This document shows, piece after piece, positions 58,656 through 64,000 of a stretch of DNA of 64,000 bases. The notes under the pieces were generated by a model. It had not been told where the DNA came from, made no database searches, and saw only the letters and a list, made by a program, of their open reading frames with translations. Position numbers and translations under genes: made by a program. The stretch comes from Hedera helix (Eukaryota > Streptophyta > Magnoliopsida > Apiales > Araliaceae), in the NCBI GenBank assembly GCA_947179155.2, contig OX359276.1:40002192-40066191 (forward strand), written 5' to 3'. Each line of letters starts with the position of its first letter. The first letter of the stretch is position 1.

Positions 58656-59853
58656 GTATTAATTTCATTCACCTTTTGTTAATCAAACCTGCTACGGTAA
58701 GGGATATTATTTTCTTTCATACTCCTAAATCGAAATTTATTATGGAACTATTGCTTCTATAATTCCTGAAAATATTATATGTTCCATAATAGTTGAACTT
58801 CATTATTTCAACTGAACCTTCCTATTTACGTGAACCTTTCTATTGAATTGTAACCGTTATTCTGAACTGTGGATCTTGAATATCATTTTTAAATTTCACT
58901 CCACATCATGTTGACAATTTGGACATTATTTGAATCTGTACAAAGTAAACTTCCGATACTTATTGTTATCCTATTTCTTCTGTTCATCATTTATATCATT
59001 CTAATCATCCAAAAATCAAGCTGTTGTGAATATCTGTGGCCGGGGGCACATATGTGATATATTTGTTGAACAGATGATAGGTTAAAGGCGATATAATAGG
59101 TTAAAGGCGATACATCTGTTCGGTGTCTTTTATGGCACGTGGTGAATGTTCTCTTTGGCCCGTAGTGCAAAGATGAACTGTTGTTTGGTATGATTATGAC
59201 CAAAGGCTGAATCTGGTATAATCATGACCGTTGGTGTTATATTGAATGTCTTTGGCCCGTAGTGCAAAGATAAACTGTTGATCTGCATGATTATGATCAG
59301 GAACTTTGAATTTGTATTATCTTGACTAATGATATTTCAGATGATAAAAGTTGATGATGTTTTTCCTAAAAAGAGAACCGAGTGGACATTATAGTCTGCA
59401 TTATTCTTCTAATAGATTACTCATTCCGCTGCTATTATTGATCTGAACGTTGTTTAAGAATTTAACTGCAGTTTTTGATATAAACCTTGTAGTCTATTGT
59501 ATTCTATCAAGAACTCAACTGTTGAAGACTAATGATAATTTATTCGTCATTATCTTAGTCATGATATTCTTTACTGGGCTATTTGAGTTCACCCTTTCTT
59601 TTGTTCCATTGTTTTTCAACAGGAGATGAAAACATAACAGGGTCTAGCCGGGGAATGGAGTGAGGGTCCGAGGAATAGCTATCATAGTCTTCACGTTTTG
59701 TAAAATAGTGTGGCAATAATAGTGAAGACTTAGTTGTGTATTATTATACACTGTATTGTTGTACGTTGTGCTTTGTTGTAATAATTTTGTTGTAGTATTT
59801 TGACGACTCAAGTTTGGGCTGTGTGGGCCCAGATTTGGGGGCGTCACATAGGT

Positions 59854-60101
59854 GAGATAAAAGAGTGGATAGAGCCAATATCTAACATGGCATAGACTTC
59901 TCGAGAATTGATGAATAGCTTACCGGTCATCACCTCATTCGATTTCTTGATCATCAAGGCTGTCATCATCAAATCGAGTCCCATATACTTCATCCGGATC
60001 TTCACGTATTTCAACCATGGGGATACCACGAAATAGTTCTCTAACGAACTGTTTCTCAGATTCTTCAACTTCATCAGTAGTAGCGTACCAATGATTTCCA
60101 T
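59854..60101 (-). pseudogene. gypsy 2 protease N-terminal part
   Basis: The frame contains GKLFINSREVYAMLDIGSIHSFIS, cut by the solo LTR insertion. The active-site triplet normally D-T/S-G reads D-I-G, so it is degenerate. It overlaps the end of the unidentified ORF below in another frame. Confidence 0.75.
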
Positions 60102-60543
60102 TAAAATAGTATTTTCGATAGACTACAGTTTCCACGATAGTGACTAACTTAACCTGAATTCCTCTAAATTGTAACGCCCAAAAGTATAGATACATCATTT
60201 TTAAATAATCTTGAAAATCATAGCTCGAACACCATAAATCCCAAAGACTTATATGAAACGTCCATATATTCTGATCCTTTGTTATCGAGCATAACCAGGT
60301 GATGATATGTTTCCAACTGTCGAGCAAATTAAAGGCAACAATTTCCGCAAGTTCCGGATATCCTTTAAAGAACGAATTTGGAAGAACGACGGTAGAACTT
60401 TCACCTTCTTCTTCTTTAGATCGGATACAAATAATTTTTGCTTTAGGCAAATTATTCAACTCTGAGTTTGTAGAAGAATTGTTTGTGGCCTCTACATTCA
60501 CTTCGGGTACTCCGTGGTTAACCTCCTGATTTCCAGATGTCAT
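59935..60543 (-). CDS. Unidentified 202-aa ORF in the gag position of gypsy 2
   Basis: Starts at an ATG at 60543, about 180 bp inside the primer binding site. It has an acidic Asn/Ser-rich N terminus, then a Trp/Tyr-rich core (LLDSWKHII, IWTFHISLWDLW, DYLKMMYLYFWAL), then VYRKYYFNGNHWYATTDEVE, ESEKQFVRELFRGIP and an acidic C terminus. It has no zinc knuckle and no gypsy gag signature, although the neighbouring protease and primer site are normal. It could be a divergent or replaced gag, part of another element, or captured sequence. I do not recognise it. Confidence 0.5.
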   Translation of the reverse strand: MTSGNQEVNHGVPEVNVEATNNSSTNSELNNLPKAKIICIRSKEEEGESSTVVLPNSFFKGYPELAEIVAFNLLDSWKHIITWLCSITKDQNIWTFHISLWDLWCSSYDFQDYLKMMYLYFWALQFRGIQVKLVTIVETVVYRKYYFNGNHWYATTDEVEESEKQFVRELFRGIPMVEIREDPDEVYGTRFDDDSLDDQEIE

Positions 60544-60722
60544 ACTTAACTTTGGTCACAAAATAGATGTTAGTTCAAATAAACTGACTCATCACTTCAT
60601 GTCCCTATATTCAAATCAACTCATTAGATAATAAAATCTAATTTAGGTGGGACACACTAGTGACTGATTATATTCGTCTCTCCCCTCCTAGTTCAGATCT
60701 CCATTAAAGACCATATCCCTAA

Positions 60723-60734
60723 GCTCTGATACCA
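60723..60734 (-). other. primer binding site (initiator Met-tRNA) of gypsy element 2
   Basis: Reads TGGTATCAGAGC on the minus strand, two bases inside the LTR end at 60737. Confidence 0.9.
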
Positions 60735-60736
60735 AC

Positions 60737-61023
60737 TGTGACGCCCCCAAATCTGAGCTCACACAGCCCAAACTTGAGTCGTCAAAAGACTACAACAAAA
60801 TTATTACAACAAAACACAACGTACAACAATACAGTGTATAATAATACACAACTAAGTCTTCACTATTATTGCCACACTATTTTACAACACGTGAAGACTA
60901 CGACAGCTATCCCCGCACTCTCACTCCATTCCCCGGCTAGACCCCGTTACGTTCTCATCTCCTGTTGAAAAACAATGGAACGAAAAGAAAGGGTGAGCTC
61001 AAATAGCCCAGTAAGAAATATCA
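60737..61023 (-). repeat. 5' LTR fragment of the outer gypsy element 2
   Basis: The first 287 bp match 50945-51231 almost exactly, then are interrupted by a plus-strand LTR. The remainder should lie beyond the window. Confidence 0.88.
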
Positions 61024-61780
61024 TGTAAGACCCCGAATTTATGAAATACAAAATTTAATTTTTCTTCCTATATATTTTTCCTAAAACAGTAAATGGTTAA
61101 ATTGACAAAATTGAAAGTTAAGGATGTTATGTGTAAATTTTATTTTGTCGGACAATATTCTTTTTGTCGGGGAATATTCGTTTTGTTGGAGAATATTCGG
61201 GCCGTACGACGGTGCCAAAATAACTAATTATTGGTGGAGCCCACAACGGAATAATTGTCGGATATAGAAAACGACAGAAGTAACCTTTTTAAATAAAAAT
61301 AGTCAACGGTGTTAACTGTTAAAATACCGGTGATAAAAGAATAGTAGCATACGGTAATTTATGGTATTTTATTGTGGCACACGGTATTCTACAGTAGCAC
61401 ACGGTATTGCACAGTGTCTCATATTATTGACACCGTAACTGTTACGCATCATTTCATCAATAATTGTCACTGCATAATATTTTATATTATCAATTCAATT
61501 ATTATTGCTACACAGTATTTTGCATTATTGATTCAATAATTGTCATTACACTGTATTTCATATCATCGAGTCAATAATTGTTGGTGCACTGTAGTTTAAA
61601 ATTATTGAATCTAATAATTGTCACAGTAGCAAATATATTGTAATTTATATTATTAAATTAATAAAAATATGTAACGTGTTTCTTACATTATTATGGTAAC
61701 ATTATTTTATATGTTAGACTCACAGGAAGAATAAATAAATAAAAAAAAAAAAAAAAATAATTAAATTTACTATTTGAAAT

Positions 61781-61842
61781 AGTAACGTGAATAGTAACGT
61801 GAATAGTGACGTGAATAGTGACGTGAATAGTACGTGAATAGT
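61781..61842 (+). repeat. Five ~12-bp ACGTG repeats upstream of the LTR TATA box
   Basis: AGTAACGTGAAT-type units repeated five times; two become GTGACGTGAATA. ACGTG is the core of many bZIP/ABRE-type sites. The left LTR has only one or two such units, near 53511-53535. Confidence 0.85.
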
Positions 61843-61984
61843 AAGAAACATGTGGGACCCATTGTGGGGCCCACATGAAATGTGAGAAATGTGAGAATTT
61901 GCTGAAGAGTTGGTGGAGGCTGCGCAACAGCCTCTGCTGAATTTTTTTCTGTTCACCTACCACGCATAGTAACTTATTTTCTCC

Positions 61985-61993
61985 TATAAATAG
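61985..61993 (+). promoter_or_regulatory. TATA box of the right LTR
   Basis: TATAAATAG in CTCCTATAAATAGCTTG, about 0.96 kb from the LTR start, with a GAGGCTG/CAGCCTC hairpin some 50 bp upstream. Confidence 0.7.
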
Positions 61994-63484
61994 CTTGTTC
62001 AGCTGAATAGAAAAATCACACCTAAAACATAAAATTTTTCTATAAGAATTTTATAAGTTTTCTCTGAGAATAGTAAGGTTATTTTGAGAGTTTGAAAGCC
62101 AAAAGGAGTGCAGAAAATTTTCAAGTAAGTCTTTTATTAAAGTGTAGTAATTTTATAAATTCCTATTTTTCACGGTATTCACAAATCTTCCTTTAGAAGA
62201 CTCTTCTTTAAGAAGATTCATTTTTAAAAGCTTTCTTTGGAAGATTTATTTTGGAATATTATTTTTAAAACTATTTAAAAGTAGTTATATTATACTACAA
62301 AAATTATGTTAAATATATATAATTTTGATAATTCATATTATACGAGTTATCATACACTTTGAAATTTATATGTGGAAATTACTAATTTTATTATAAAAAT
62401 ATAGGTTGATCAACCTCATTTAAATCAATATCCAGTCACGTGTTAAGGTAAGGGGTATCATTCTTTTCATCATCATAAATGGATATTATTTTCTTTCTTA
62501 CTTGAAGGGATTATCATTCTTTGATTCTCGAAAATAATATCGTTTCTTTCTTGTGCCATTTACTTCCATGTATTAAATTGTGGGAATAACCTTACGGCGC
62601 GGTTTACCGCCTGTTGGTGAATAACCTTTTGTATTCATTCCTTATTAATCTTTGAGAATAACCTTACGGTGCGGATTATCGTCTGTTTGGTGAATAACTC
62701 TTCGTATTCAAATTGATGGGAATAACCTTACGGCGCGGATTATCGCCTGTTTGGTGAATAACTATTCGTATTCAAATTGATGGGAATAACCTTACGGTGC
62801 GGATTATCGCCTGTTGGTGAATAACCCTTTTTATTTGTCTCGTGTGGAAATAATTTGTCTACACGAATTATCACATGACACTTTTATTCCATATTCGTAA
62901 GTGATATCATTTTCCTTTATACTCATAAGGGATACCATCTTTTTCATCTTCCATTATTCAAACTTACTATGGTAAGGGATATTAATTTCCCTCACCTTTT
63001 GTTAATCAAACCTGCTACGGTAAGGGATATTATTTTCTTTCATACTCCTAAATCGAAACTTATTATGGAACTATTGCTTCTATAATTCCTGAAAATATTA
63101 TATGTTCCATAATAGTTGAACTTCATTATTTCAACTGAACCTTCCTATTTACGTGAACCTTTCTATTGAACTGTAACCGTTATTCTGAACTGTGGATCTT
63201 GAATATCATTTTTAAATTTCACTCCACATCATGTTGGCAATTTGGACATTATTTGAATCTGCACAAAGTAAACTTCTGATACTTATTGTTTATCCTGTTC
63301 TTCTGTTCATCATTTGTATCACTGTTATTTGTATTAATCATCAAGAATCAAGCTGTTGTGAATATCTGTGGCCGGGGGCACAGATGTGATATAATTGTTG
63401 AACAGATGATAGGTTAAAGGCGATATACTAGGTTAAAGGCGATACATCTGTTCGGTGTCTTTTATGGCACGTGGTGAATGTTCT

Positions 63485-63800
63485 CTTTGGCCCGTAGTGC
63501 AAAGATGAACTGTTGGTTGGTATGATTATGACCAAAGGCTGAATCTGGTATAATCATGACCGTTGGTGCTTTATTGAATATCTTTGGCCCGTAGTGCAAA
63601 GATGAACTGTTGATTGGTATGATTATTACCAAAGGCTGAATCTGGTATAATCATGATCGTTGGTGTTATATTGAATATCTTTGGCCCGTAGTGCAAAGAT
63701 GAACTGTTGATTGGTATGATTATTACCAAAGGCTGAATCTGGTATAATCATGACCGTTGGTGTTATATTAAATGTCTTTGGCCCGTAGTGCAAATATGAA
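63485..63800. repeat. 97-bp tandem repeats in the right LTR, about 3.3 copies
   Basis: Units starting CTTTGGCCCGTAGTGCAAAG at 63485, 63582, 63679 and 63776 with exact 97-bp spacing. Confidence 0.93.
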
Positions 63801-64000
63801 CTGTTGATCTGCATGATTATGATCAGGAACTGTGAATTTTTATTATCATGACTAATGGTATTTCAGATGATAAAAGTTGATGATATTTTTACAAAAAAAA
63901 GAGAAGCGAGTGGACATTATAGTCTGCATTATTCTTCTAATAGATTGCTCATTCCGCTGCTATTATTGATCTGAACGTTGTTTAAGAATTTAACTACAGT

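Larger units (their letters stand above)
56911..59848 (+). repeat. Solo LTR of the same gypsy family, inverted inside the outer element
   Basis: A 2,938-bp LTR in plus orientation, TGTAAGACCCCG...GGCGTCACA, flanked by the 5-bp duplication TAGGT (56906-56910 and 59849-59853). No internal region accompanies it, so it is a solo LTR. Its TATA box is at 58055-58063. It interrupts the protease region of the outer element. Its U3 differs from the other copies in having 92-bp tandem repeats (57721-57975). Confidence 0.9.
50945..64000 (-). mobile_element. Nested Ty3/gypsy complex 2 (outer minus-strand element, runs past the window)
   Basis: The outer element lies on the minus strand: 3' LTR 50945-54273, polypurine tract, truncated pol, remnant 5' part, primer binding site, and the start of the 5' LTR at 60737. 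Two further LTR copies of the same family in plus orientation interrupt it, at 56911-59848 (solo) and from 61024 onwards. The left flank is ATGTT (50940-50944); the matching flank should lie beyond 64000. Confidence 0.85.
61024..64000 (+). repeat. Plus-strand LTR of the same family, runs off the window
   Basis: Starts TGTAAGACCCCG after TATCA (61019-61023), the likely target duplication. About 2.98 kb are visible. It could be a second solo LTR or the 5' LTR of a complete plus-strand element. It includes ACGTGAATA repeats, a TATA box at 61985-61993, ~63-bp repeats (62580-62830) and four 97-bp units (from 63485). Confidence 0.88.

Noticed and set aside
56911..59848. Genomic inversion as explanation for the opposed LTRs
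   Set aside because: The TAGGT duplication exactly at both borders of a full LTR is better explained by insertion and later loss of the internal region.
20846..61023. TATCA target duplication shared by the copia element and the right gypsy LTR
   Set aside because: The two elements are unrelated and a shared 5-bp AT-rich site is likely by chance.

Overview
The window is plant nuclear DNA, most likely from a eudicot. It is very AT-rich between genes, has introns with GT..AG borders, and carries plant-type LTR retrotransposons primed by initiator-Met tRNA. It also holds several miniature inverted-repeat elements and four recognisable plant genes. No bacterial, organellar, rRNA or tRNA gene was seen.

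Host genes. (1) 5334-7115 (-): intronless dyskerin/CBF5 (NAP57), the H/ACA snoRNP pseudouridine synthase, with a telo-box in its promoter. (2) 29855-33177 (+): an eight-exon ankyrin-repeat plus RING E3 ubiquitin ligase of the XBAT31 type; the exon borders were deduced here and give 445 aa. (3) 36680-38252 (-): a three-exon gene for a 198-aa uncharacterised plant protein with the WPLGL...RVG and STGSFFHD...LGSL motifs; a 26-nt C run lies in its second intron. (4) 44535-44999 (-): a SIAMESE-related (SMR) CDK inhibitor, 154 aa. These are independent genes, not a cluster.

Mobile DNA fills about half the window. 9552-18758 is a complete but dead minus-strand Ty3/gypsy element (Tekay/Del-like chromovirus) with TSD CTCTT; its 5' LTR carries a further 0.5-kb insertion. 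20851-28472 is a complete, recent Ty1/copia element (TSD TATCA, near-identical LTRs) whose polyprotein frame is broken by only one TGA codon. 34401-36493 is a decayed hAT-type element (DUF4371/ZMYM-like transposase relics) that sits in the middle of a foldback MITE. 39780-40249 is a Mutator-like MITE. 46705-46879 is a foldback element. 48726-50198 is a long-TIR MULE-like element that itself contains a CACTA-type MITE. From 50945 to the end of the window lies a second Ty3/gypsy family with 3-kb LTRs. A minus-strand outer element there has lost its reverse-transcriptase core. It is interrupted by an inverted solo LTR of its own family (56911-59848, TSD TAGGT), and its 5' LTR is interrupted by another plus-strand LTR that runs off the window.

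The most unusual content is in the transposons. The LTRs of the second gypsy family carry 97-bp and ~63-bp tandem repeats, ACGTG repeats and hairpins whose number and identity change from copy to copy. A 202-codon ORF sits where gag should be and was not recognised. The copia element has an array of short GCGCTT/AGCG stem-loop repeats before its 3' LTR. I found no evidence of a wholly new defence or metabolic system.
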